From assembly GCF_002812725.1 (NCBI RefSeq), contig NZ_NMUN01000004.1, positions 372,001 to 436,000 on the forward strand: a stretch of DNA of 64,000 nucleotides, written 5' to 3'. Both the position numbers and the translations under genes were made by a program. Positions 1-8,696 of this stretch are shown in pieces. This stretch comes from Microbacterium sp. BR1. GTDB taxonomy: Bacteria; Actinomycetota; Actinomycetes; Actinomycetales; Microbacteriaceae. The notes beneath the pieces are model-generated. The model had not been told where the DNA came from. It did no database searches and was given only the letters and a program-made list of their open reading frames with translations. Numbering within the stretch: position 1 is the first letter of the stretch; the number at the start of each line of letters is the position of its first letter.

Positions 1-2
1 GC

Positions 3-1451
3 ATCGACACGCAGCGGGTGTTCATCGGGACCGCGGTGCCCGGCGATATCGTCGGCAACTTCCACTCCGCGCTCACCCAGCTCGGCGACCGCACCACCTA
101 CTACTACTCGTCGGCGGGCAAGCACTGGTACGACACCCAGGCCAACATCACCCGCCGCGCGAAGGATGCCGCCGACGCGCTGCACCCCGAAGACGTGTGG
201 GCCGAGATCGTGAAGCGGCTGCGCGGCGAGGAACGCGCGCGCTCGGACTTCGCGGGCGTCCACATCGGCCCGACCGACTCCGGCGACATCCCCGACACCG
301 ACCAGGCACGGCTCGTCATCCTGCATCCGAAGTATCCGCACCGCCGCAAGAAGGGCGACTCGCCCGCGCACGACTTCGCCAGGGCCGCGACCGAGCGGCG
401 CGGCACCGCGAACCGCGCCAACCGCAACATGATCGTCTTCCTCGCGCCCGACGAGGAGCGCCTGGCCGAACTCGACCAGGCCACGCGCTCGTTCCTGGCG
501 TGGCAGGAGATCGCTGAGAAGGCGAACGAGCTGAACCTCACTCCGCAGCAGCTCGCGCAGGCCACCGACAAGCGCGACCAGTTCGGTCGTACGGTCGACG
601 ACCGGCTCGCGTTGACTTACCAGTGGGCGCTGAACCCGGTCGCGCCCGACCCCGGCTCGCCGTTCGAGCTGGAGGAGGTCAAGGCCGATGGGCAGGCGGG
701 TTCGCTCGCGGAGCGCGTCGCCAAGAAGCTCGGCAGCGCGGGCGCGTACTCCACCCAGCACGCGGCACGGTCGATCCGGCTCGCACTCGACACGAAGGTG
801 CCTGCCGCATGGTCGGCCGGGCACATCGCCGTCGGCGACCTCTGGAGCCTGTACGCGCAGTACCCCTACATGCCGCGACTGCGCTCCCGCGAGGTGCTGA
901 TCGACGCCATCGACAACCAGCCGCTGCTCTGGCAGAGCGAGAGCTTTGCCCTCGCCGACGGCTATGACGAGGCGACCGACCGCTACAGCGGACTCTGGCT
1001 GCCCGGCGACACCGGGCGTGCACCCGTCACCGATGCCACCCTGATCGTCAAGCCCGCACCCGCCGAAGCACAGCGCGCCGAAGACCTGGCCGCGACCGCG
1101 GCCAGCAGCACGTCCGCGCCGGAGGCGGACTCCCCGACGACCGCGGCGGCAGCAGCAGCGAGCACGACGGGGGGCGCTGCGACCACCGCTCCCGCGCCAG
1201 CGCCCGCGAAGAAGCCCGCGGCGACCCGGTACGTTGGCAGCGCGCCGATCAGTGCAGAACGCTACTCCGCCGACTTCGCCAAGATCGCCACCGAGGTGCT
1301 GACCAACCTCGCCGCATCCGGCGCGAAGCTCACCATCTCGCTCTCCATCGACGCCATCCACCCCGACGGCTTCACCGAGCAGCAGCTCCGCACCATCCGC
1401 GAGAACGGCACCACGCTGAAGTTCACGACCAACGAGTTCGAGGCGGAGTAG
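3..1451 (+). CDS. DUF499-type protein, C-terminal part (gene starts left of window)
   Basis: The frame is open from the window edge through position 3, so the GTG at 18 is probably internal and the gene begins upstream. About 482 residues are visible. A Lys/Arg-containing central part is followed by an Ala/Thr/Pro-rich linker (about residues 360-405 of the visible part). The C-terminal block reads roughly RYVGSAPI, then SIDAIHPDGF and LRTIRENGTTLKF; this pattern resembles the C-terminus of DUF499 proteins. Those are large ATPase-like proteins found beside DUF1156 methyltransferases in defence islands. The N-terminal ATPase region lies outside the window, so the family call rests on the C-terminus only. 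It lies 2 nt before the next gene, so the four genes to 2993 look co-transcribed. Confidence 0.55.
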   Translation: MDTQRVFIGTAVPGDIVGNFHSALTQLGDRTTYYYSSAGKHWYDTQANITRRAKDAADALHPEDVWAEIVKRLRGEERARSDFAGVHIGPTDSGDIPDTDQARLVILHPKYPHRRKKGDSPAHDFARAATERRGTANRANRNMIVFLAPDEERLAELDQATRSFLAWQEIAEKANELNLTPQQLAQATDKRDQFGRTVDDRLALTYQWALNPVAPDPGSPFELEEVKADGQAGSLAERVAKKLGSAGAYSTQHAARSIRLALDTKVPAAWSAGHIAVGDLWSLYAQYPYMPRLRSREVLIDAIDNQPLLWQSESFALADGYDEATDRYSGLWLPGDTGRAPVTDATLIVKPAPAEAQRAEDLAATAASSTSAPEADSPTTAAAAAASTTGGAATTAPAPAPAKKPAATRYVGSAPISAERYSADFAKIATEVLTNLAASGAKLTISLSIDAIHPDGFTEQQLRTIRENGTTLKFTTNEFEAE

Positions 1452-1453
1452 AG

Positions 1454-2359
1454 GTGGCAATCGACCGTGAGATCAACCGGCGTCTGCTCATCCTTGCAGT
1501 CGTCCAGTCGGTAGGCGCTGACGGATGGGGTGCGGAAGAAGAAGCGGTGAGGGAGCGCCTTGCTGACCTGGGCGGTGATCCGTCACAGCTCGACCATTCC
1601 GAACTCCAGGAGCTTGCGCGGCGAGGCTGGGTAAGCACTAAGGACATGTCCTTCGGCGACTGGATCGGTGCGGTCACGCCCGCAGGGCGAGACGCAGCGG
1701 CGAGAATCGAGCAGGATCGCGCTGACGTTGCCGCACGTCGCATCGCGCTCCGCGACGTCCTCCTGCGCTGGCTGTACGACCGCATTCACGTCCACGATGC
1801 GCTGATGCCAGATCCCAAGGGCGTTCTCCAGTCCGGTGCCACGTACTTCGGGGTCGCGTTCACCGATACCGATGTCGAGAAGGCAAGTGGCGCGTTGAGG
1901 GACGCTGGCTATATTCGGGGCACGACTCTTGCTTCCGGCGAGATCACGCTCGTAGAACTGCTCCCGAAGGGAGTCCGGCTGATTGAACGCGGCGGCAGTG
2001 TGCGTGATGATGAGGCCACGAGTGGTACGACGATCACCACGACAGTGCATGGCCCCGCAAACATCGCGAACCAGAGTTCAAACGTCAGTCAGAGCATTGA
2101 CCTCAGCTCGACGTGGCTGGTCAAGGCTGCCGAAACCCTGGACGGCATAGAGCAAGCCCTGCCCGCGCTCGGTCTCGCCGATGAGCACGAGGTGTCTGAC
2201 GCGATAGCTGATGCACGCAGTGGCGTGGCCACAGAAGACCCTTCACGAACGAAGTCGGCTCTGGAGCGGCTCTTGCCGTTCCTCTCAGCAACGACAGCGG
2301 GAGCACTCGGAAATCTGGTCTCAAGTGGCGTCGTGACGCTCCTCGGGTTGATCCCGTAG
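1454..2359 (+). CDS. Unknown protein, winged-helix-like N-terminus and hydrophobic C-terminus
   Basis: 301 residues from a GTG 2 nt after the preceding stop, with GAG/AGAG purines just before it. I do not recognise a named family. Residues 1-85 look helical with a Leu-rich HTH-like pattern. Residues about 100-180 look like a second winged-helix-type unit ending in VELLPKGVRLIERGG. A Thr/Asn/Ser-rich stretch (HGPANIANQSSN, about residues 197-208) resembles the polar linker of several defence-associated proteins. The last about 25 residues are Gly/Ala/Leu/Val-rich and could insert in a membrane. An effector role is inference only, from this layout and the defence context. Confidence 0.55.
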   Translation: MAIDREINRRLLILAVVQSVGADGWGAEEEAVRERLADLGGDPSQLDHSELQELARRGWVSTKDMSFGDWIGAVTPAGRDAAARIEQDRADVAARRIALRDVLLRWLYDRIHVHDALMPDPKGVLQSGATYFGVAFTDTDVEKASGALRDAGYIRGTTLASGEITLVELLPKGVRLIERGGSVRDDEATSGTTITTTVHGPANIANQSSNVSQSIDLSSTWLVKAAETLDGIEQALPALGLADEHEVSDAIADARSGVATEDPSRTKSALERLLPFLSATTAGALGNLVSSGVVTLLGLIP

Positions 2360-2373
2360 CCGAAGGGGCAGTC

Positions 2374-2571
2374 ATGGCTCAGGGACTGACCAGCACCCAG
2401 GAGATCGTGGAGGTGCGCGTCGACAACTTCATGCGCGGTTCGATCAAGGACGCGCTCGCGCAGGATCTCGCCGCACGGCCGGAGCACCGCATCGTCGCCC
2501 TGTCCACGGTCGCGGGCGGCGACGAGTCCAACGGCGTTATCCGCGTAGTGGCCGTCATCGAGTACCTGTAG
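2374..2571 (+). CDS. Small hypothetical protein (65 aa)
   Basis: Starts at ATG with AAGGGG 6 nt upstream, 14 nt after the previous gene, and ends 5 nt before the next. The protein alternates short helical and beta-like segments (QEIVEVRVDNFM, HRIVALSTVA, GVIRVVAVIEYL) and has no cysteines or membrane segment. Its good ribosome binding site and tight spacing make it a credible gene in the same transcription unit. I recognise no family. It could be a small accessory or immunity-type partner of the neighbours, but nothing in the sequence proves that. Confidence 0.55.
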   Translation: MAQGLTSTQEIVEVRVDNFMRGSIKDALAQDLAARPEHRIVALSTVAGGDESNGVIRVVAVIEYL

Positions 2572-2576
2572 GCATC

Positions 2577-2993
2577 GTGGGCAAGCGCGCCGACAGTGAT
2601 GAGCACTACGTTCTCGACCTCTGCGACGAGGTAATCGGGGTCCGCGGGGAGCGACAGGCGACGTTCCTATGGCTTGTCGGTGACGTGTCGCCGACGACCG
2701 GACGGGCTCGCAAGCTCCCCGTCGACGGGTACTGGCCTGCGCTGGGGCTCGTAGTTGAGTTCCAGGAGAAGCAGCACACCGAGGCCGTTGCGTTGTTCGA
2801 CCGACGCGCGACCGTCTCCGGGGTGCCTCGCGGCGAGCAGCGCCGACTCTACGACCAGCGGAAGGTGGAAATCCTGCCGCAGCACGGCATCCGCGTTGTC
2901 GTCATCCACAAGTCGGAGTTCACGACGAAGGCCGACAAGATCGTCCGCGACCACGAACACGACATCGCGGTCGTCCGCGCCCGCCTCGTCTGA
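2577..2993 (+). CDS. PD-(D/E)XK-like putative nuclease
   Basis: 138 residues from GTG, 5 nt after the preceding stop. The core LPVDGYWPALGLVVEFQEKQH places Asp50 and then Glu61-x-Gln63 with Lys65 on a predicted beta hairpin. This is the arrangement of Vsr/DUF559-like PD-(D/E)XK folds, where the second motif is often E-x-Q or E-x-K. A following R-x-L-Y-D-Q-R-K helix and a beta strand (GIRVVVIHKSEF) complete a small alpha/beta fold. It closes the four-gene unit that begins with the DUF499 protein. Nuclease activity is inferred from motif spacing; a catalytically weak relative is possible. Confidence 0.5.
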   Translation: MGKRADSDEHYVLDLCDEVIGVRGERQATFLWLVGDVSPTTGRARKLPVDGYWPALGLVVEFQEKQHTEAVALFDRRATVSGVPRGEQRRLYDQRKVEILPQHGIRVVVIHKSEFTTKADKIVRDHEHDIAVVRARLV

Positions 2994-3071
2994 CCGTCGA
3001 AGCCCTCCAGAGGCCAGTACACGTCTTGCACATCGAGGTTGATCGCGCCTGACGGCGGGCTCGGTGGCTCA

Positions 3072-3089
3072 CCTCTCTGACGAGAGAGG
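3072..3089 (+). promoter_or_regulatory. Hairpin covering the relaxase ribosome binding site
   Basis: CCTCTCT and AGAGAGG form a perfect 7-bp stem with a GACG tetraloop. The 3' arm contains the only good Shine-Dalgarno sequence (GAGAGG), 9 nt before the GTG of the relaxase gene. In the folded state the site would be blocked, so it may restrain relaxase translation. The rest of the 105-nt gap (2994-3098) shows nothing else obvious. Confidence 0.4.
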
Positions 3090-3098
3090 CGGTGCCGG

Positions 3099-6000
3099 GT
3101 GTCGGTTTCGATGCGGGTCATGGGCGCGGGGGACGGCTACAAGTACCTGCTGCGCTCCGTGGCGTCGGCTGACGGCGAGCGGGGGCTCTCGACGCCGCTG
3201 ACCCGGTACTACGCCGAGCAGGGCACGCCGCCGGGCCGCTGGATGGGCGGCGGGCTCGCGGCGCTCGGGGAGGGTGAGATTCACGAGGGCGCGCCGGTCT
3301 CGGAGGCGCAGCTCCAGCTTCTGCTGGGGATGGGGCGCGACCCGGTGACGGGCGATCCGCTGGGGAAGGCGTATCCGGTGTTCCCGAGCGTCGAGGATCG
3401 GATCGCGGCGCGCATCTCGCGGCTCGATCCGGCGTTGGGCGCTGATGAGCGGGCCGAGGCCGTTGTGGTGATCGAGGCGGAGGAGGCGGCGCGCACCTCG
3501 CGGCGGGCGGTCGCCGGGTACGACTTCACCTTCTCGCTGCCGAAGTCCGCCTCGGCGCTGTGGGCGGTTGCGGACGCAACGACGCAGGCACGGATCGCGG
3601 AGGCGCACCATGCGGCGGTTGCGGAGGTGGTTGCGTTCATGGAGCGCGAGCTTGCAGCGACGCGCTCCGGCGCAACGTCCCGCGGGGGAGCTGTTGCGCA
3701 GGTTGAGGTATTCGGGTTCATCGCTACCGCGTTCGATCACTTTGACTCGCGGGCGGGCGATCCGCAGTTGCACACGCATGTCGTTGTGAGCAACAAAGTG
3801 CGCACCCTATTCGACGGCAAGTGGCGGTCGCTGGATGGCCGGCCTCTGCACGCGGCGACCGTGGCGCTGAGCGAGCTGCACACCGCGGTGTTCGCCGATC
3901 ACCTGACCCGCGCGCTCAGCGTCGGGTGGGAGCGGCGCGACCGGGGCGCGGATCGCAACCCGGTGTGGGCGGTCGCCACGGTGCCCGAGGAGCTGATCGC
4001 CGAGTTCTCGTCCCGGTCGCGGCACATCGACATCGAGAAGGACAGGCTGATCGCCGAGTACGAGCGAGCGCACGGGCACGCGCCGTCACGGGAGACGATC
4101 ATCCGGCTGCGGCAGCAGGCGACGCTGGCAACCCGGCCCGACAAGGAAGTCCGCCCGCTCGCCGACCTCGCCCAGGAGTGGCGCACCCGCGCGAGCCGAC
4201 TGCTGGGCCGGGACGCAACCGAATGGGCGCGAGAAGCCGTCGCGGTCGAGCCCGCGAAGCTGCTGCGCGCGGAGGACGTTCCACTGGAGCAGATCGCCAG
4301 GCTCGGCGCCTCGGCGGTCGCCGCGGTTGCCGAGAAGCGCACGACGTGGAGCCACTGGAACCTGTACGCGGAGGCAGCACGGCAGACGATGGGCTGGCGC
4401 TTCGCCGCCACCGAGGACCGCGAGGCGATCACGGGGGTGATCGCCGACGCCGCGGAGCAGGCGTCCATTCGGCTCACCCCGCCTGAGCTGGCCTCCAGTC
4501 CCGCTGCGTTCCGGCGCGCGGACTGGACGAGCGTGTTCCGGCCTCGCAACGCCGCCCGATACAGCGGTGCCGCGGTGCTCGCTGCTGAGGATCGGCTGCT
4601 TGCACGCTCCCGCGAGCAGGTTGCACCGCGCCTGGCCGACGCAACCATCGCGCACGCGCTGCAACCCCGCAGTTGGCGCGCGCTCGGCGACGACCAGCGC
4701 GCGGCACTCGCAGCGATTGCGTCGTCAGGCCGGATGCTCGACCTGCTCGTCGGCCCCGCGGGGGCGGGCAAGACCACCGCGCTGCGCGCGTTGCGTCGCG
4801 CATGGGAGGCCGAGCACGGGCACGGCTCGGTCGTCGGCCTGGCACCATCCGCGGTCGCGGCCGAAGTGCTGGCCGGTGACCTCGGCATCCCGACAGAGAA
4901 CACCGCGAAGTGGTGGCAGACCTACCGCGACCACGGCACCGGGTTCACCGCTGGGCAGCTCGTGATCGTGGACGAGGCATCCCTCGCCGGGACGCTCGCG
5001 CTCGACCGGCTCGTGCGCGTCGCGGCAGACGCCGGAGCCAAGGTGCTGCTCGCGGGCGACCCCGCGCAACTCCAGTCCGTCGACGCCGGGGGAGCGTTCG
5101 GGCTGCTCATCGCCCACCGCGACGACGTGCCCGAGCTGACCGACGTGCGCCGCATCGCCGCAGCCTGGGAGAAGGATGCAACCCTCGACCTGCGCCACGG
5201 ATGCATCGAAGCCATCGACACCTACCAGGCCCACGGGCGCATCCGCGCGGGAGAAGCCGCGCGCATGGCGGACGCCGCCTACCAGGCATGGCAGCGCGAC
5301 CAGGCCGCGGGGCTGGCAAGCATCCTCATCGCCGAGTCCAGCGCGATGGTCACCACGCTCAACCAGCGCGCCCGCGCCGAGCTAATCCTCGCCGGAGCTG
5401 TCGCCGCCCGCGCCGAGACGCGCCTGCACGACGGCACCGAGGCATCCGTCGGCGATACCGTCATCACCCGCCGCAACGACCGCTCGCTGCGTGTCGGGCG
5501 CGGATGGGTGCGCAACGGTAGCCGGTGGACGATCATTAAGGTTGGTGACGATGGATCGCTGCGGGTTCGCCCGGCCGGACGGCGCTGGGGTGCCACGCTC
5601 CGACTCCCGTCCGAGTACGTCGCCGAGCACGTCGAACTCGGTTACGCGGTCACCGCGTACCGCGCGCAAGGCGTCACCGTCGACACCGGCCACACGCTCG
5701 TCGAGCCCGGCGCGACCCGCGAGAACTTCTACGTCGCCATGACCCGCGGCATCCACAGCAACACCGCCTACGTCTCCCTGAACCGACCTGACGACGAGCA
5801 CATCCACCCGCCGACCGAAGGCACCGCCGCGATAGCGGCGCGCAGGGTGCTCGCGGGCGTACTCGCCCACGTCGGCGCGGAACTCTCGGCCCACCAGACC
5901 ATCACCGCCGAGCAGGACACCTGGGGATCGGTCGCGCAGCTCGCCGCCGAGTACGAGACCATCGCGGCCGCTGCACAGCAGCCCCGCTGGGAGGCGGCCA

Positions 6001-6650
6001 TCCGCGCGACCCGGCTTACCCAGGCGGAAGCCGACGCCGCACTCGCGTCGACCGCGTTCGGGGTGCTGGTTGCCGAGCTGCGCCGCGCCGAGGCCGACGG
6101 GTACGACGCGCAACGCCTCCTCGGTGCGCTCGTCGCTTCACGGCCATTTGATGACGCGGGCGACATCTCCGCGGTGCTCCACGAGCGGGTGATACGAGCC
6201 CTGGCTCGCGCGAACGGAGCCGGGCGCGTTCGCCAGCCCGCCACGCCCATCGCAGGACTCATCACCCCCGCACTCGGCCCGATGGGTGACGACGAGCGCA
6301 CGGCGCTCCGGGAGCGCGCCGCACTCATCGAACAGCGCGCCGACGCACTCGTCACGGAGGCTATCGGGTCGTCGGCGGCGTGGATCGTGGAACTCGGCAC
6401 CGAGCCCGCCGAACCGCAGCCTGCCGAGCTCTGGCGGCGCGAGGCGCGCACCGTCGCCGCGTACCGCGACACCTACGGCATCAGCGAGACCAGCACGCTG
6501 GGACTCATCGGCGACGACGCCCGGCAACGCGCACACGCTGCACGAGCGCGCGCCGCGATCCACCGCGCGCGGCTGCTCGCGGCACGCGCAGCAGAACCGG
6601 AGCCGGGATCGTATGTGCCAGAGCGCTCTACGCCCCGCTTGGGCATGTAG
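3099..6650 (+). CDS. MobF-family relaxase/helicase (TrwC/TraI-like)
   Basis: 1183 residues. The N-terminal TrwC relaxase domain has candidate catalytic tyrosines at 14/16 and 37/38. The metal-binding histidine triad is His214, His225 and His227 (DHFDSR...HTHVV). The C-terminal half is a superfamily 1 (RecD/TraI-like) helicase: Walker A GPAGAGKTT from residue 552, DEAS from 625, GDPAQLQS near 653-660 and TAYRAQG near 852. Such proteins nick oriT, stay bound to the 5' end and unwind the strand during conjugation. The GTG start fits GAGAGG 9 nt upstream. No oriT or type IV secretion gene can be recognised inside the window; they may lie to the left. It marks the left 12.9 kb as mobilisable DNA. 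Confidence 0.92.
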   Translation: MSVSMRVMGAGDGYKYLLRSVASADGERGLSTPLTRYYAEQGTPPGRWMGGGLAALGEGEIHEGAPVSEAQLQLLLGMGRDPVTGDPLGKAYPVFPSVEDRIAARISRLDPALGADERAEAVVVIEAEEAARTSRRAVAGYDFTFSLPKSASALWAVADATTQARIAEAHHAAVAEVVAFMERELAATRSGATSRGGAVAQVEVFGFIATAFDHFDSRAGDPQLHTHVVVSNKVRTLFDGKWRSLDGRPLHAATVALSELHTAVFADHLTRALSVGWERRDRGADRNPVWAVATVPEELIAEFSSRSRHIDIEKDRLIAEYERAHGHAPSRETIIRLRQQATLATRPDKEVRPLADLAQEWRTRASRLLGRDATEWAREAVAVEPAKLLRAEDVPLEQIARLGASAVAAVAEKRTTWSHWNLYAEAARQTMGWRFAATEDREAITGVIADAAEQASIRLTPPELASSPAAFRRADWTSVFRPRNAARYSGAAVLAAEDRLLARSREQVAPRLADATIAHALQPRSWRALGDDQRAALAAIASSGRMLDLLVGPAGAGKTTALRALRRAWEAEHGHGSVVGLAPSAVAAEVLAGDLGIPTENTAKWWQTYRDHGTGFTAGQLVIVDEASLAGTLALDRLVRVAADAGAKVLLAGDPAQLQSVDAGGAFGLLIAHRDDVPELTDVRRIAAAWEKDATLDLRHGCIEAIDTYQAHGRIRAGEAARMADAAYQAWQRDQAAGLASILIAESSAMVTTLNQRARAELILAGAVAARAETRLHDGTEASVGDTVITRRNDRSLRVGRGWVRNGSRWTIIKVGDDGSLRVRPAGRRWGATLRLPSEYVAEHVELGYAVTAYRAQGVTVDTGHTLVEPGATRENFYVAMTRGIHSNTAYVSLNRPDDEHIHPPTEGTAAIAARRVLAGVLAHVGAELSAHQTITAEQDTWGSVAQLAAEYETIAAAAQQPRWEAAIRATRLTQAEADAALASTAFGVLVAELRRAEADGYDAQRLLGALVASRPFDDAGDISAVLHERVIRALARANGAGRVRQPATPIAGLITPALGPMGDDERTALRERAALIEQRADALVTEAIGSSAAWIVELGTEPAEPQPAELWRREARTVAAYRDTYGISETSTLGLIGDDARQRAHAARARAAIHRARLLAARAAEPEPGSYVPERSTPRLGM

Positions 6651-6743
6651 CGGCACGGATGCACGTCGTCCCGTGTCCTCCACGTAGGTGCTTTGGTGGC
6701 CACGCCTACGCACTGAGTTGCCCGTGATGTCCGGGCCCCCGAG

Positions 6744-6749
6744 TACGTT
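6744..6749 (+). promoter_or_regulatory. Candidate -10 of leaderless pycTM transcript
   Basis: TACGTT ends 6 nt before the GTG start of the Pycsar effector gene, so transcription would begin at the start codon. No clear -35 is visible (a TTGCCC at 6718-6723 is 20 nt away). Confidence 0.45.
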
Positions 6750-6755
6750 CGAAGC

Positions 6756-7313
6756 GTGCCTCTACTGATCTTCCGCCGTGCAAAGAGACCGCCTGCGCCC
6801 GACCCCGATCCTGATCACGCGTGGAAACTGCTGAGCCTTGTCAACGAGTGGATCCGTCACTCGGACGCCAAGGCAGGGGTAACTCTCGCTTTCGTTGGTG
6901 TTCTCGGCACGATGCTGTTCAACCTCGTCAGGGAGTTCACGCAGCGCTCTCTCATCTTCGATGTGATTGTCGTCGCTGCGTGCGCGCTCTCGGTGCTGAC
7001 CGCGGCGCTCTGCGGCTGGACTCTGACTCCGCGCGTCAACGACAAGGACGCTGCCCCCGAAGCAATCAATCGCGTCTTCTTCGCAAGCATCGCCCGACAT
7101 TTCAAAGGCGACCGTCCCGGCTACACGGAAGTGCTGGGCACGCTAACAGCGGATCCGCGCGAACTCGTCCGGGATCTCGCTGATCAGGTCCACGCGAACG
7201 CAAAGATCGCGACGCTCAAGGCGAAGTACGTGAAATGGGCGATCCGGTCGGCCCTAGCGGCTGGCGCGTGCGTCGCGGCGGTCGCAATCATCGTCGGGAT
7301 TGAAAGCATCTGA
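6756..7313 (+). CDS. pycTM: PycTM, Pycsar membrane effector
   Basis: 185 residues. The block HAWKLLSLVNEWIRHSDAKAGVTLAF (two overlapping fragments: W23-L28, W32IRHSDAKAG41) matches the Pycsar effector domain (formerly DUF5706), the cytidine/uridine cyclic-nucleotide-responsive membrane effector. Hydrophobic segments are at about 42-58, 70-91 and 162-183. In known Pycsar systems the effector is triggered by cCMP or cUMP made by PycC during phage infection and damages the inner membrane. The gene lies 10 nt before pycC on the same strand, the usual two-gene arrangement. No ribosome binding site is evident and the start fits a leaderless transcript. Confidence 0.88.
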   Translation: MPLLIFRRAKRPPAPDPDPDHAWKLLSLVNEWIRHSDAKAGVTLAFVGVLGTMLFNLVREFTQRSLIFDVIVVAACALSVLTAALCGWTLTPRVNDKDAAPEAINRVFFASIARHFKGDRPGYTEVLGTLTADPRELVRDLADQVHANAKIATLKAKYVKWAIRSALAAGACVAAVAIIVGIESI

Positions 7314-7323
7314 GGACGGGAAC

Positions 7324-8052
7324 ATGGACGGCAACTACAAGGCGTACAGCTACACGAGCAGTTCCGATCGGATCAAGGCGATCCTGGATCAGCCCGCAGG
7401 AAGCTTCGAGGAGGTCGACGGGCTGCCCGACCGGGACAAGCTCACGTTCACGAACGGGTTCTATGGAATGTGCTCGGCGGTCTTCATCGACATCCGAGAC
7501 TCTTCTGGGCTCACCGCCAAGCACAAGCGTCCGATTCTCGCAAAGATATATCGCGCGTTCATCTCTGAGATGGTGGCGGTGCTGAACTCCGATCTGTACG
7601 TCCGGGAAGTGAATATCGTTGGGGACTGCGTCTGGGCTGTGTACAAGACCACGCAGAAGACGCACATTGACGATGTGTTTGGCATTGCCTATCAGGCGAA
7701 CACACTCATCAAGCTCCTCAACCACCACTACGCGAAGAAGGGGATCGACCCCCTGAAGATCGGCATCGGCGTCGACTACGGCCGAGTGCTCATGATCAAG
7801 GCGGGATTCAGTGGCAGCGGAATCAATGATGTCGTCTACATGGGCGACGTCGTCAACCGCGCCGCTCACCTGGCACACGAAGCAGGCAGAGGGTGGGCCG
7901 ATCCGATCTTCGTAGGCGGCGTCTTCGAGCAGAATCTCAACGACCACAACAAGGCACTGTTGACTTCTCGATATGTGAACGGCCTCGGGACGGTCCACAC
8001 TGGCAACGTCGTGAGCACTCCGATGAACGATTGGGTCGATACCCTCAGCTGA
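7324..8052 (+). CDS. pycC: PycC, Pycsar pyrimidine nucleotide cyclase
   Basis: A class III nucleotidyl cyclase domain fills most of the 242 residues. The metal-binding aspartates are visible as FIDIRDSSG (Asp56, with Asp59) and IVGDCVWA (Asp101). GIGVDYGRVLM and the VVYMGDVVNRAAHLA segment are also typical of the fold. Standing beside a PycTM effector, this predicts synthesis of cCMP or cUMP in response to phage rather than cAMP. Start choice: an upstream TTG at 7300 is in frame and overlaps pycTM, but ATG 7324 has GAGGA 7 nt upstream and gives the expected domain length. Which pyrimidine is used cannot be read safely from the sequence alone. Confidence 0.88.
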   Translation: MDGNYKAYSYTSSSDRIKAILDQPAGSFEEVDGLPDRDKLTFTNGFYGMCSAVFIDIRDSSGLTAKHKRPILAKIYRAFISEMVAVLNSDLYVREVNIVGDCVWAVYKTTQKTHIDDVFGIAYQANTLIKLLNHHYAKKGIDPLKIGIGVDYGRVLMIKAGFSGSGINDVVYMGDVVNRAAHLAHEAGRGWADPIFVGGVFEQNLNDHNKALLTSRYVNGLGTVHTGNVVSTPMNDWVDTLS

Positions 8053-8130
8053 CGGTTTCCGAGCTGATGAGGTTCGGCCGCCGCTCGTCCAGGTCGTTGT
8101 CCTCCTCCCAGAGTGACTTGGCGCGGAACC

Positions 8131-8159
8131 TTCCGTGTGTCCGCGGTCGGGCGTACCCT
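8131..8159 (+). promoter_or_regulatory. Candidate promoter of the small membrane protein
   Basis: TTCCGT (8131-8136) and TACCCT (8154-8159) are 17 nt apart, leaving a leader of about 110 nt before the ATG at 8275. The 222-nt stretch 8053-8274 holds nothing else I can support. Confidence 0.3.
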
Positions 8160-8274
8160 GGGTGTCGAGGTAGTAGCCACGATTTCTAGGTCGCTTGCGA
8201 CGGTCCACTCGGGACGCTCACCACATGATCTACCTCCTCGGCGGAGTTACGCACCCTCTCAGGAGGCGGACATC

Positions 8275-8658
8275 ATGCTCCGACTGCTCTGGAATCTCAG
8301 CATCCGGGTTCGGCTGTTCCTGCGGATGTACATGCCGACGAACATCCTGCTCAACGCGCTGCGGACGCGCCGCGGACTGAAGTGGGGTGTGCCCGCCATG
8401 CTGATCGCCGTGCCGTATCTGCTCGGCGCGTGGCTGCTGACCGTCTGGATCGCCGATGGCGGGCCGGGGTGGCTGAACCTGCTCGTGCTGCTGTTCATCT
8501 GGAACGCACTGAAGTTCCTCGTCAACGGCCCGATCACGCTCGTCATTCTGATCCGGGCTCGCCTCGCCGAGCGGCGCGACGGCCGACTCGCCGAGCGTCA
8601 GTCGGCGGGATACACGACCCGCAGCGACATCTCCGTGCTGACCGCGTCGCTCCGCTGA
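8275..8658 (+). CDS. Small membrane protein of mobile elements
   Basis: 127 residues. ATG 8275 is chosen because AGGAGG lies 8 nt upstream, an excellent site; earlier in-frame starts lack one. Two hydrophobic segments are visible at about residues 41-59 (PAMLIAVPYLLGAWLLTVWI region) and 67-90. An Arg-rich amphipathic N-terminus and a cytoplasmic Arg-rich tail flank them. Relatives are found in actinobacterial conjugative elements and are sometimes mislabelled sulfate permease. The protein is far too short for a SulP transporter and shows no transporter motif. Its role is unknown; association with transfer functions is inference from context. Confidence 0.65.
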   Translation: MLRLLWNLSIRVRLFLRMYMPTNILLNALRTRRGLKWGVPAMLIAVPYLLGAWLLTVWIADGGPGWLNLLVLLFIWNALKFLVNGPITLVILIRARLAERRDGRLAERQSAGYTTRSDISVLTASLR

Positions 8659-8696
8659 TCTGGTAACAGCTCTTGAAGCCTCTGCGGCTCGTTCGG

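Noticed and set aside
7300..7323. TTG start giving an eight-residue N-terminal extension of PycC
   Set aside because: It overlaps the end of the effector gene and lacks a ribosome site, while ATG 7324 has GAGGA at 7 nt.
8275..8658. Sulfate permease as a name for the small membrane protein
   Set aside because: At 127 residues with two membrane segments it is far too short and has no SulP or STAS features.
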